DNA from: Speluncibacter jeojiensis
GTDB taxonomy: Bacteria > Actinomycetota > Actinomycetes > Mycobacteriales > Mycobacteriaceae
Length of the DNA: 64,000 nucleotides
Direction: 5' to 3'
Assembly: GCF_029589495.1 (NCBI RefSeq)
Contig: NZ_JAAIVF010000002.1
Location: 496,001 to 560,000 of the forward strand
The notes below the pieces were generated by a model. The model was not told the DNA's origin. It ran no database searches and saw only the letters and a list, made by a program, of their open reading frames with translations. The translations under genes were made by a program, and so were the position numbers. Shown here piece after piece: positions 37,690 through 47,100 of the stretch. Position 1 is the stretch's first letter. Every line of letters begins with the position of its first letter.

Positions 37690-37767
37690 CGCCACCACCC
37701 TCCACACCAGCCCGTCCGACGAACGCCCAGCCTATCCGCCGTCTACGTCGGGGATCTCCGGCGCGCG

Positions 37768-38700
37768 TCAGGGCTCGAGATCGAGCGTCGACTTCGCCAG
37801 CGTCGCGGCGACCCCGCACGGGTCCGAGCGGTCGGCCGGGGCGCGGTAGGCGATCCACCATCCCACGGTGCCGGAATCGGTCTGCACCTCGACGCCGCAG
37901 TCCCCTGGCACCTTGGGGTCACGCAGCGTGACGGCCTGGTCACGGTCGATCCGCAGCGGCGTGGCCGCATAGCCCAGGGCTGCGGTCAGCGTCTTCTCCC
38001 GGTCGAGGGTGTCCTGCACGAACCACGACGACAGCGCGTCGGCCCGGCCGCCGGGCACCGCCAGCGACCACTGGCACACGTCGCCCTCGAACACCTTCAC
38101 TCCCCCGGCCGCGCCGACCTGCCCGGCCACGGTCGACTCGTCGGCGAGGCCGCACGGATAGGCCTCGTCGGGTGTGGCGAACGTCGTGGTGTCGGCGCCC
38201 GACCGCCGGCCCCGGGCCGCACTGATCCCGGCCAGTGCGGTCGCCGCCGTGCAGGCGTCGACCCCCGGCGTGGTCCCGTCGACCGACCACACCACGACGT
38301 CGGGACCCGCGACGACATCGACGTCACAGCGACCGGCGTGGTTTCGGTCGGTCAGCGCGGGCAGGCCGGCCACGGTGAGGTCGGCAACGGTCGCTCGATC
38401 GGCGCCCGCCCGGGTGCGTGCGTCGGCGAGCGGACTGTCCCGGTACCACCAGGTGCGGACCGTCCGGCTCGGCGATTCCCATTGGCACCCATAGGGACTG
38501 GTGATCGTACGGGTGAGCGTGCGGTCGTGCGCCTGCTCCGCCACCTCCGCGTCACCGACCGAATCGCACCGGCCGAAGGCGAAACCCGCCGCGGTGGGCC
38601 CGGTCGCCGCGGCTCCGGTCGACGAGCCGCAGCCGGCGGCCAGCGGCAGCGCCGCGGCGAGCGACACCAGCACCCCCGCCGCCCGACGACGCCGCCCCAT
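37768..38700 (-). CDS. Lipoprotein with tandem DUF3558-like domains
   Basis: A 310-residue exported lipoprotein. The signal ends in LAAGC with lipidated Cys24. Two related halves each hold a paired-cysteine pattern (FGRCDSVGD...YGCQWES and YPCGLADES...VCQWSLAV), as in DUF3558 proteins of mycolic-acid actinomycetes. Their function is unknown. It ends 3 bp from the NRAMP-related gene's stop-side boundary on the same strand and may be transcribed with the magnesium operon. Confidence 0.7.
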   Translation of the reverse strand: MGRRRRAAGVLVSLAAALPLAAGCGSSTGAAATGPTAAGFAFGRCDSVGDAEVAEQAHDRTLTRTITSPYGCQWESPSRTVRTWWYRDSPLADARTRAGADRATVADLTVAGLPALTDRNHAGRCDVDVVAGPDVVVWSVDGTTPGVDACTAATALAGISAARGRRSGADTTTFATPDEAYPCGLADESTVAGQVGAAGGVKVFEGDVCQWSLAVPGGRADALSSWFVQDTLDREKTLTAALGYAATPLRIDRDQAVTLRDPKVPGDCGVEVQTDSGTVGWWIAYRAPADRSDPCGVAATLAKSTLDLEP

Positions 38701-38703
38701 CAG

Positions 38704-40356
38704 TCAGCCCCGTCCCAGCTCGACGGCCTTGACCACCAGCAGGATCGCCCCGATCACCAGATAGCCGCGCAGCGCGAGCATGCCCAGCCGGGTACCGGCG
38801 GACCAGCGCACGGGCTGCAGCAACGCGAGCGGCGGCATCCGCCAGCCGAGCTTCTCCTCCGGCCCGAACTCCGGCGCCGGCACGGCCGGTGCCGTGCCCC
38901 GTCGCCGCTCCGCCAGCTTGATCCCGGCGACCGCGACGACGGCCACCACGATCATGCCGACGGCCAGGTAGGTGGTCACCGTCATGACGTCGAGATCGGG
39001 GAACAGCGTGGTGGCCATCAGGATCCCCGACAGCAACAGCAGCACCCCGACGATGAGCCCGGCGACGACGTTGAGCCACCGCTTGTTCACCCACGGCCCC
39101 AGCACCTCCCGGTCGTTGCACAGCAGCAGCAGGAAGACGCTGGCACTGGGCAGCAGCAGGCCGGCCAGCGCCTGCACCGCGGTCGTGATCAGGCCGAGCG
39201 GGGCGCCGGGGATCAGCACGATCGCGGCGGCGAGCGCGATCATCACGCTGTAGGACACGTAGAACTGCTTGGCGTCCTTGAATCCTCGGTGCAGCGAGTG
39301 CTTGATGCCGAACACGTCACCGAAGGCGTAGCTGGTCGAGAGCGTGACCGCCGCGGCGCCGACGATCGACGCGTCGAGCAGCACGATCGCGAAGATGGTG
39401 CCGAGCGCACCGCTGTGCGCGCCGAGCAGGTGCGCGATCTGGCCCGCGTCAACGAAACCGCCGGACGTGCCGGTCGCCCGCGCGGCGAAGTCCGCGGTCA
39501 TCACCAACGCGGCCGCGCCGATGACCACGACGAACGCGCCCAGGACGGTGTCGGCACGTTCGTAGCCGATGAACCGCGGGGTGATCCGCTTGTCGATGAT
39601 GTTGGATTGTTGGAAGAACAGCTGCCACGGCGCCACCGTCGTCCCGACGATCGCGATGATCAGCAGTACCGCGTCGGAGGTGACGCCGCCCTTGATGCCC
39701 GGCACCACGAAGTCGTGCGCGGCCCGGCCCCAATCGGGGTGCGACATCAGCACCATCGGGATCTGCACCGCACTGATCGCGATGAACACGAACATCGCGC
39801 GCTCCCAGCGCCGGAAGCTTCCGGTGGCCATGATGGCCACCAGCGCGACCGCCGCGGTCGGCACCACCACATACTTCGAGATGCCGAAGTAGCTGGCGGC
39901 CAGCGAGATTCCGATGAACTCGGTGACGATGGTCAGGAAGTTCAGGATGAACAGGTCGCCGACACTGAACCAGCCCCAGCCGCGACCGAAGCGCTCGTTG
40001 ATCAGCCGGGCATGCCCCACGCCGGTGACCGCACCGAGCCGAACGACCATCTCCTGGTTGACGATCAGCACCGGGATCAGCAGCAGCAGCACCCACAGCA
40101 GCGAGTAGCCGTAGTTCTGGCCGGCCTGCGCATAGGTGGCAACGCCGCCTGCGTCGTTGTCGCCGACCATGACGATCAACCCGGGCCCGACGATGGCGGC
40201 CATCGTGAGCAGACGCCGCTTGATGGTGCGCGCGGAGTCGGTCTCGGTGACGCTGATCCGGCCGAACGCGCCCTCGATGTCACCGACGTGCGCCGAATCC
40301 AGTACCGCACCGGTGCGTGTCGTGGTCTTCGACTCAGTCACGGTGGCCGTCTCCAT
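38704..40356 (-). CDS. NRAMP-related divalent metal (magnesium) transporter
   Basis: A 550-residue membrane protein with about 11 spans. The TM1 metal site, DPGN in classical NRAMPs, reads DNDAG (Asp66), and the TM6 MPH motif reads APW (Ala242), so the metal-binding methionine is absent. Loss of that methionine is the mark of NRAMP-related magnesium transporters (NrmT/NRMT). It is the last gene of a unit led by an M-box riboswitch, and its ATG lies 23 bp inside the MgtE-like gene after AAGGAGAAGG. Mg2+ uptake is therefore the best call. Confidence 0.88.
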   Translation of the reverse strand: METATVTESKTTTRTGAVLDSAHVGDIEGAFGRISVTETDSARTIKRRLLTMAAIVGPGLIVMVGDNDAGGVATYAQAGQNYGYSLLWVLLLLIPVLIVNQEMVVRLGAVTGVGHARLINERFGRGWGWFSVGDLFILNFLTIVTEFIGISLAASYFGISKYVVVPTAAVALVAIMATGSFRRWERAMFVFIAISAVQIPMVLMSHPDWGRAAHDFVVPGIKGGVTSDAVLLIIAIVGTTVAPWQLFFQQSNIIDKRITPRFIGYERADTVLGAFVVVIGAAALVMTADFAARATGTSGGFVDAGQIAHLLGAHSGALGTIFAIVLLDASIVGAAAVTLSTSYAFGDVFGIKHSLHRGFKDAKQFYVSYSVMIALAAAIVLIPGAPLGLITTAVQALAGLLLPSASVFLLLLCNDREVLGPWVNKRWLNVVAGLIVGVLLLLSGILMATTLFPDLDVMTVTTYLAVGMIVVAVVAVAGIKLAERRRGTAPAVPAPEFGPEEKLGWRMPPLALLQPVRWSAGTRLGMLALRGYLVIGAILLVVKAVELGRG

Positions 40357-41698
40357 CGCTGCCTTCTCCTTCTGTTCCCTCTTCCCCACTGGGCCCCGGC
40401 TCTGCCGGACGTTCGAACACCGGACGGGGGGCCGGCTCGCGGCGCCGCCAGTCGTCCGGGATGGTCGCCTCGAGGACGTCGTCGACGGTGACCACGCCGA
40501 GCACACGGTCGACCTCGTCGACGACCGGCATGGTGGTCAGGTTGTAGTCGGCCATCAGCAGCGCGACATCAACCAGATCCGCGTCGGCCGCGACCCGCAC
40601 CGGGTCGGTGTCCATCAGCTCGGCGACCGGCAGGTCAGGATCGGCCTGCAGTAGCCGGATCACCGACACGACGCCGAGCAGCCGGCCACCACCGTCGACG
40701 ACCTGCAGTTTCAGCAGCGCCTCCGGCTGCAACGTGGACGCCACCGAGATGATCGACAGCCCCTGCGAGGCAGTCTGCTCGGGCTGGCACACGACGACGT
40801 CCACGCTCATCAGCCCGCCCGCGCTGGACGGGTTGAATCCCATCAGCGTGATCACCTTGGCGCGCTGACCCGCCGGCATCAGGTCGAGCACCCGGCGCCG
40901 ACGCGACTGACGCAGGTCCGCCACCGCGTCCGCCGCATCGTCCGCCCGCATGCGCCCCAGCACGGCGGCGACCTCCCGATCGCTCATGTCGCCGAAGAGT
41001 TTGGTCGCCTTCTCGGGTTCGAGTTCCTCGAAGACGTCGGCCTCGAGTTCCGGGTCGTCATGGACGCGGTCCAGGATCTCGCCGCCCTCGCGCTTGTTCG
41101 CCTCCTCGAGCAGGTCGGCGATCTGCGCCGGCTTGAGGCTGTGCACCGCCCCCGACCGGCGGACCGGCATCGAGTGCCGGTGCCCGATCAGCGGCGCGAA
41201 TGCCCGCCAGTCACGCGCGGCGTGGCCGTCCTGCGGCTTGATCAGGCCGAACAGCCGGGCGGGGCGCCGGGTGTCCACCCGCGCGACGGTCCATTCGGCG
41301 CCGTCCCGCTCGAGTTCGATGTCGTAGGCGTGCACCAATTCCGCCGCCGAGACATCGATCAGCCGGTGATCGAGCACATCGGCCCGCAGCAGCACCTCAC
41401 CCTCGCGCCGTTCGAAGCCACGCAGGTCGATCTTGTTCCTGGTCAACGCGATCTTGTCCTGAAGGAGGTCCTCGACCTGATCGAGCGACACGTAGATCCG
41501 GTGGCCGCCGACCCCGGCGACCAGGCCGGACACCCGCGGCAACGCCTCGCCGTCGGGCAACCGGACGATCACGTCGTCGACCCGACCGACGGTGTCGCCT
41601 CCCTGGGCGACGATCGGGCGGCCGAGCAGGTCGGACAGGTGCACGGTCGTTGGCCGGCCTCCACCGGAAAGCTCACGCGCGGCGTGGGATTCGTTCAT
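40334..41698 (-). CDS. Soluble MgtE-type sensor: PRC-barrel, MgtE N domain and CBS pair, no membrane part
   Basis: A 454-residue protein. A PRC-barrel-like domain (LLGRPIVAQGGDTVGRVDDV, from about residue 8) is followed by an MgtE N domain (about 165-290; MSDREVAAVLGRM and MRADDAADAV) and two CBS domains (about 295-420). It then ends in a charged tail. The transmembrane pore of MgtE is missing. In MgtE the N and CBS domains bind Mg2+ and gate the channel, so here they may gate the NRAMP-related transporter encoded by the overlapping next gene. GAGAAAG precedes ATG 41698. Confidence 0.88.
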   Translation of the reverse strand: MNESHAARELSGGGRPTTVHLSDLLGRPIVAQGGDTVGRVDDVIVRLPDGEALPRVSGLVAGVGGHRIYVSLDQVEDLLQDKIALTRNKIDLRGFERREGEVLLRADVLDHRLIDVSAAELVHAYDIELERDGAEWTVARVDTRRPARLFGLIKPQDGHAARDWRAFAPLIGHRHSMPVRRSGAVHSLKPAQIADLLEEANKREGGEILDRVHDDPELEADVFEELEPEKATKLFGDMSDREVAAVLGRMRADDAADAVADLRQSRRRRVLDLMPAGQRAKVITLMGFNPSSAGGLMSVDVVVCQPEQTASQGLSIISVASTLQPEALLKLQVVDGGGRLLGVVSVIRLLQADPDLPVAELMDTDPVRVAADADLVDVALLMADYNLTTMPVVDEVDRVLGVVTVDDVLEATIPDDWRRREPAPRPVFERPAEPGPSGEEGTEGEGSDGDGHRD

Positions 41699-42011
41699 GT
41701 TGTCACTTTCTCGAGTGGCGTGCTGCAGACAGCCGATCATGCGCACGCCGAACAGAACGCAAGGCGAATTCGGGACGGCCCCGGGGTGTGGGCGGCATGT
41801 CGAATCGACCGGCCGACGACCCCCTCACGGGGCGAGAGCTAGGGGTGGCCGCTCAGCGAGGCCGCGTCGACCACGGTGGGGCCGACCTGGCGGTGGTGAG
41901 CGTCGAGATCGGCGCGTCGATGAAAGACCATCGGATCTCTCCAATCGTCAGGCCCACGACCGTGGCATCACATCGGCGGCGCGCGTCATCGACCGCACAC
42001 AATGCGGCAGA
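41699..42011 (-). other. Leader segment between the M-box leader peptide and the MgtE-like gene
   Basis: 313 bases of transcribed leader without a convincing gene. A short CCCC-GTGA-GGGG hairpin (41821-41832) could pause or end transcription, but it lacks a T-tail. Rho-dependent control is as likely. Confidence 0.35.
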
Positions 42012-42110
42012 TCACAAAGCGCGCGTGACGGATTCGCGTGAAGATGCACCCGGCTGCGGGTGAGCATGGACTGAGCGGTGTTTCGGATACGGACTATGAC
42101 TCGAACTCAC
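42012..42110 (-). CDS. Leader peptide uORF of M-box 1 (32 aa, SPYP motif)
   Basis: GTG 42110 opens VSSSHSPYPKHRSVHAHPQP..., a 32-residue peptide with four prolines. GAGGAGG lies about 10 bases upstream, the only strong ribosome site in the leader. It starts about 90 bases after the M-box core. The same site, spacing and SPYP motif recur after M-box 2, which argues for translation. A role in magnesium-dependent attenuation is inferred by analogy with the proline-rich MgtL leader of Salmonella mgtA. Confidence 0.6.
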   Translation of the reverse strand: MSSSHSPYPKHRSVHAHPQPGASSRESVTRAL

Positions 42111-42199
42111 TCGGTCCTCACCTCCTCGCGGCCAGGGCGCGCGGGGGCGCCGACGTTTGTAAAGCAACACGGGGAGGACGCCCGGGAGAACCCGATGCG

Positions 42200-42368
42200 A
42201 GCACCCCTCTCGTCAGAGCTTCGGCACTGCAGGGCGTATCCGCTTTCGCGGAAGCCACTTGGGCTCAACCCTTAATCCGGGAAGAGCTGTCCTGACCCGG
42301 GGCGTCTCTCGACGTTCGGGGTCAGTGGCCTGTGTCCTTGCAGACGCCTCGCCTAGCGAGGTGCATAC
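42200..42368 (-). promoter_or_regulatory. M-box (ykoK) magnesium riboswitch 1
   Basis: Minus-strand RNA shows the M-box order: CTAGGCGAGGCGTCTGC, ACACAGGCCACTG, CGAGAGACGCC, GGGTCAGGACAG, CCGGATTAAGGG, AAGTGGCTTCCG, CTGCAGTGCCGAAGCTCTG and ACGAGAGGGG. The 5' box deviates from the GTGAGGCTCCT consensus that copy 2 keeps. It lies upstream of the MgtE-like/NRAMP-related pair. M-boxes fold when Mg2+ is high and shut off uptake genes. Confidence 0.88.
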
Positions 42369-42374
42369 CGGAGA

Positions 42375-42404
42375 ATGATGCACCCGGGCGCCCGTGGGCG
42401 TCAA
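42375..42404 (-). promoter_or_regulatory. Promoter of the M-box 1 operon
   Basis: On the minus strand TTGACG (42404-42399) and CATCAT (42380-42375) are 18 bases apart. Transcription would begin about 7 bases later, at the first base of the M-box. Confidence 0.45.
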
Positions 42405-42627
42405 CTCGGGCGAATCGGGCCGATTCCGGTGGACGATGCCGGGAGTCCGGTCAGAGCTGTTGCCCACCAGTGCAATCAATGGCGAGCGTGGGCTGGGTGC
42501 AGCGGCAATCGGGTACGACGGAGGCGAAAGTCCCAGCCAACTCACAGGAGCGTCCACGTTCCGGGCAAGCGTCCGCGACAGCCGGCCGCTTCCCGTCAAC
42601 TCGGGCCGATCGGCCCAACAGAGCGGA

Positions 42628-42658
42628 GCCCGCCCGACAGCAGTGCTGCCGGGCGGGC
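42628..42658 (-). terminator. Hairpin terminator after the tiny peptide gene
   Basis: GCCCGCCCG-A-CAGCA pairs with TGCTG-C-CGGGCGGGC with one mismatch around a 1-base centre. It starts 6 bases after the stop of the peptide gene at 42665, which supports that gene being a transcription unit of its own. Confidence 0.7.
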
Positions 42659-42664
42659 GGACGA

Positions 42665-42796
42665 TCAGATGGCGGAGCCGGTGGCCCCGCCCTCGGGACC
42701 CGAACTCAGTCCCATCGTGGAGGATGTCCCGTTCTGATGGATGAACAGCGGAACCAGCATGTTGGCGATGTTGCCGACGGCGCTGCCGAAGTCCAT
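42665..42796 (-). CDS. Tiny peptide gene 5 (43 aa)
   Basis: It starts MDFGSAVGNIANMLVPLF and ends GGATGSAI. It has no signal peptide; its first half can form a hydrophobic or amphipathic helix and the second half is Gly/Ser-rich. GAAGAGGAG lies 9 bases before the ATG and a terminator lies 6 bases after the stop. Length equals that of peptides 2 and 4 at 21.2-21.6 kb, and it too follows a secreted-protein gene (131 bp upstream). Function unknown; a PorA/PorH-like envelope peptide is a hypothesis. Confidence 0.68.
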   Translation of the reverse strand: MDFGSAVGNIANMLVPLFIHQNGTSSTMGLSSGPEGGATGSAI

Positions 42797-42927
42797 GTCG
42801 CACACTCCTCTTCAGTTGGATTGGTCGACACGATGCGACCATGATCGCGGCTCGGACGCGAGATCACAGTGGCCGGATCATGCTGATTCGCAACTATTTC
42901 GGTGAAGATTCACGGATCGTGCGTCGA

Positions 42928-43476
42928 TCAGCCGAGAATACCCAGCAGTTGCCAGATGCCTGTACCCCCTCCACTGCTTCCGGCACTGCCACTGCTGCTG
43001 CCCGCACTGCCGCTGCTGCCGGCGCTACCGCTTCCCCCCGGCGCACCGCCACCGGAGCCGCCGACGACCACGGTCGACGACTGGGCGGTGACCGTCGGCG
43101 ATCCGGATCCGCCGCCCACACCCGCCGTGCCCCAGAACTGCTGGGGCGCGACCGGCGTACTGCAGACCCATCCGAACTGATACGTCCCGGCGGGCACGTT
43201 CAAGAAGTTCGAGTCATAGGAGGTGCCGGGCGCGATCAGCAGCAGCGGGTTCATGGACTGCGATGCCTGCCACCCACCCGCGCCGGCGAGGTTGCCGGTG
43301 CACTGGATCCACTGGGAACTGTTGTTGACGACATGCACGCCGACCGAGTTTCCGGTGGCCACCGGGGCAGGGATCGACACGTCGGCGGGTGCGGCGTTCG
43401 CCGGCGCGGCCAATGCCAGTGCCATCAGTGGCGCGGACGCGGCGGACACGAATGCCGCAGAAGCAGCTCTCTTCAC
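42928..43476 (-). CDS. Secreted protein with Gly/Ser-rich tail
   Basis: A 182-residue exported protein of unknown function. The signal peptide covers residues 1-28 (KRAASAAFVSAASAPLMALA, cleavage near ANAAPA). The mature domain has two Cys (WIQCTGNLAG and GWVCSTPV) likely to form a disulfide. The C-terminal 60 residues are GGSGSAGSS-type repeats ending IWQLLGILG. GTG 43476 follows AAGGGAGA. The layout resembles the secreted protein at 20640: a small Cys-pair protein followed by a tiny peptide gene. Confidence 0.7.
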   Translation of the reverse strand: MKRAASAAFVSAASAPLMALALAAPANAAPADVSIPAPVATGNSVGVHVVNNSSQWIQCTGNLAGAGGWQASQSMNPLLLIAPGTSYDSNFLNVPAGTYQFGWVCSTPVAPQQFWGTAGVGGGSGSPTVTAQSSTVVVGGSGGGAPGGSGSAGSSGSAGSSSGSAGSSGGGTGIWQLLGILG

Positions 43477-43758
43477 AGGGTCTCCCTTGTCGGTGGTGGC
43501 AGGCACCCGGCTGTGGGAGCCGGGCCGCAACGCGACCGGGAAACCGTTCGACACGGTGATGGTCGGCGCGTCACGCATGGATCTGTACCAATCCGGCACA
43601 CGCGCAGACAGGCCTCACCGCGAAGAACTGTAATTATCAACTATTGAACTAGGCAGCGTCCCAACATGTTTGAATTGGAAACGAGTTGTCCGGCACTGTA
43701 CCTGTCACCAAGTAGGTTGTGAGAACTCATCACCGTGGGGCGGGCGCGGAGCTCCACG

Positions 43759-44142
43759 TCATCCTGCCTTGCCTCGCGACCGCACCCGCTCGACCACCAG
43801 TCCGCCGGTCCCCAGCGCGATCGCGATCGGCCACTCCAAGGTGCCGACGACCGCCAGGGTCGCGAGGCCGCCGTAGTACAGATAGCCGGTCGGCAACGTC
43901 ATCGACACCGGCCCGACCCGCACGTTCGCGCCGGGCTTCGGCAGCGTCACCGATGCGCTGAGAAAAGGAAGTTCGATTGCGGCCGTGGGCTTGACGACCG
44001 GTTCCGCCGCCTCGCCGACCGGCTCCGACCGTCCTGCGGCGGTTGCCTTCGCGGGGCTCCGGGTGGATTTCGCCGGACTGCCCGCGGCCTTCTTCGTAGC
44101 CTTCTTCGCGGGGGCGGCGGATCTGCCGCTCGTCGTTGCCAT
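43759..44142 (-). CDS. Small membrane protein with Lys/Ala-rich N-terminus
   Basis: A 127-residue protein. Residues 1-40 are Lys/Ala/Ser-rich with AKKATKK and SPAKSTRSPAKAT repeats, like histone tails. Residues 68-115 contain two hydrophobic segments (YYGGLATLAVVGTLEWPIAIALGTGGLVV in part). GAGGAAAGG gives a good ribosome site before ATG 44142. It lies 38 bp after ctpI on the same strand, so it may be cotranscribed. Function unknown. Confidence 0.65.
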   Translation of the reverse strand: MATTSGRSAAPAKKATKKAAGSPAKSTRSPAKATAAGRSEPVGEAAEPVVKPTAAIELPFLSASVTLPKPGANVRVGPVSMTLPTGYLYYGGLATLAVVGTLEWPIAIALGTGGLVVERVRSRGKAG

Positions 44143-44180
44143 GTCGTGTCCTTTCCTCGGGGCTCGGCGGACAGGTTCCG

Positions 44181-47100
44181 CTATTCCGTTCGTTCTCCGG
44201 TCGGCACAGGGGTCGGGTCCGAGGCCGGCTCCGGTGCGGATCCCACGGTATGACCGGCGAGCCACCGCGGGGCGAGTACCGACACCGCTCCGGCCCCGGC
44301 CGTGGCGGCGAACACCCCCGTCCAGGCGACCGGTCCGAGCGGCGTACAGCCGAAGAACTGGCTCACGCCGGGGGTCTGGATGATCCCCACCAGCACGGCG
44401 ATGCTGCCCGCGGCGGTCGCGACGACGAGGGGGCTGTGGGTGCGGCCGCGCAGGGTCTGCGCCAGCTGGGTACCCACGAGTGCGGCCAGTCCCATCGTGG
44501 CCGAGCGGCGATAGGTGCCCGGCGTCCAGCGTCCGATCGCCCAGGCGGCGGTCGCGCCGACCGTCGTGACCGCGCCGCGCTCGACGATGTCCCGGACCAG
44601 CGGGCGGCCCAGTGACGGCGCCGGTTCGGACAGCGCCTCCCTGCGGTGCTCGACACGCTGCTGTTCGATGTCCTCGGGCGATGCGCCGTCGGTGACAAGC
44701 TCGGGTGCCGGACGATGCGGCGTGACCGCGACGGCGAGCGCCGGGAACATGTCGGTGAGCAGATTCACCAGCAGCAGTTGACGAGTGCCCAGCGGGGCAC
44801 GCCCGCCGAGCGCGGTGCCGACGACCGTGAACGCAACCTCGCCGGCGTTGCCGCCGAGCAGGATCACCAACGCATCACGCACGCTCTGCCACATGTTCTT
44901 GCCCTCGACGAAGGCATCGAGCATCGTCGTCAGGTCGTCGACGGTGAGTACCAGATCTGCGGCCCCGCGGGCTGCGGTCGAACCCCGACTGGTCACGCCG
45001 ATACCGACGTCGGCCACGCGGATGGCAGCGGCGTCGTTGGCGCCATCGCCGACCATCGCGGTGATCCGTCCCGCGGACTGCAGGGCCGTGACCACCTGCA
45101 TCTTCTGCTCCGGGCTCACCCGCGCGAACACCTGCGCCGACGAGACCAGACCGATCCGCGCCTCCTCGTCGCAGTCGGCCAGCTGCTCGCCGGTGACCAC
45201 ACCCACGTCGTCGGGCAGGCCCAGCCGCCACGCGATCGCGCGGGCCGTGACGGGGTGGTCGCCGGTGATCAGGACCGCGGTGCGACCGGCCGCGGTCAGC
45301 TGTTCGAGCAGCGGACGCGCGCTCGGCCGCGGGGTGTCGGCCAGTCCCACATAGCCGAGCAGTTCGAGATCGTCCGCGGTCTCGGCGAGGCCGTCGGCAC
45401 CGAACTCATCGGCATCGCCGTCCACTGATCTGGCGTGCGGCTCGACCGGCACCCGCGCGACCGCGATCACCCGCAGTCCTTGATCGGCGAGCTCATGCAC
45501 CAGGGCCTCCGCGCGGGCAGGCCCGTCGGGATCGTCGAATCGGCACCGGGGATGCAGTACCTCCGGCGCACCCTTGAGCACCAACATCTTCCGGCTGCCG
45601 TCGCGGTCCGTGTGCATCCCCAGCGCCGCCGCGTAGCCGCGACTCGACTCGAACGGCACCTCGTCGAGCAGCTGCCAGGTGTCCGCGGTTTCCGCTGCAG
45701 CACCCGCCGCGGTGATGACGGCCTCGTCCGTGGCGTGCGCATGCGATTCCTCGGCCTTCGGCCGTGGACACGCGCGCGCGGCCGCCCGCAGCACCGTCGC
45801 GGCCGCGTCACCGGTCGCCCCGTCCGGGTAGCGGGCGACGGTGACCACCCGGAGCCGGTTCTCGGTGAGCGTCCCGGTCTTGTCGAAGCAGACGGTGTCG
45901 ACCCGCCCGAGCGCCTCGAGCGTGCGCGGGGTCCGCACCAGCACGCCCTGGTGGGACAGTCGCCGGGCGGAGGCGAGTTGCGCGATCGTGGCGACCAGCG
46001 GCAGCCCCTCGGGCACGGCGGCGACCGCGATCGCGACGCCGTCTGCGATGGCCTGCCGCAACGGCCGGCGACGCAGCAGCGACAGGCCCGTCACCCCGGC
46101 GCCGCCGGCCAGCACCAGCGGCAGCACCTTCGAGGTCAGTTCGTGCAGCCGGGCCTGGATCCCCGGGGCCGGCCCGATGCCCGAGGCGGCCCAGATCGCG
46201 CGGTGCGCTGCCGTGCCGGTGCCGGTCGCCACCACGATCGCCCGCCCTCGGCCGGCGACCACGGTGCTGCCCTCGAAGACCATGCTGGCGCGGTCTTCGG
46301 ACTCGGTGACCGAGACCGGATCGACCTGCTTGCTCACCGGCACCGACTCCCCGGTGAGTGAGGACTCGTCGACCTCGAGGTCCTCGACGAGCAGCAGTCG
46401 CGCATCCGCCGGAACGACCTCGTTGGCGCGCAGGTCGACGACATCGCCGGGATGCAGGCGGGCGGCGGACACCGTCACGACCCGCTCGGTGGTGCGGGCG
46501 ACCGACAGCCGTCGACGGGTCCCCCCGATGATCGGGACGACCACCCTGCGCGCACGCTGATCCTGCGTGGCGAACAGCTCCGCCGCCGCATTGTCGGCCC
46601 GGACCCGTTGTGCGCCACCGACGAAGGCATTGACCACCATCACCCCACCGACCAGCAGTGCATCGATGCTGCTGCCGAGGATCGCCGATGCGGCGACACC
46701 CACCGCCAGCACCGGCGTCAGCGGATCGGACAGCTCGCGCCGGGTCGCCGCCAGCAGTCGGCCGAGGTTGCGCGCCGGATCCAGCAGCGGCGCCGCCACC
46801 ACACTGTCGGACAGGTCCGTCTGCACTCGACGCCAGAACCCTTGTCCGGCAGGAGCGGTCAACGGCTGTGCCTGTTCGGTGAGCCGCGCATAGACGATGT
46901 CCGGGTCGAGCGCGTGCCAGGCGGTGAGCAGCTGCGGGTCGGGGTCGGGGCGTCGCAACACCTCCACGGCCGCGAGCGCACCCGAGAGCATCGCCATCGC
47001 CGCCGCGGCGTTCACCGGGCTGAGCCACCGACCCAGACCGACCGCACCGCGACTGCCGGACTCCCCCGTCACCAGCAGCAGACCGGCCAGCGTCGTTCCG

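Noticed and set aside
42369-42627. Additional peptide genes between M-box 1 and the terminator
   Set aside because: Several short open frames exist on both strands, but none combines a ribosome site with plausible composition, and the terminator separates this region from the peptide gene.
43477-43758. Gene in the 282-bp gap upstream of the secreted protein
   Set aside because: Only Arg-rich off-frame readings of neighbours are open. The A/T-rich stretch near 43630-43700 is more likely promoter sequence.
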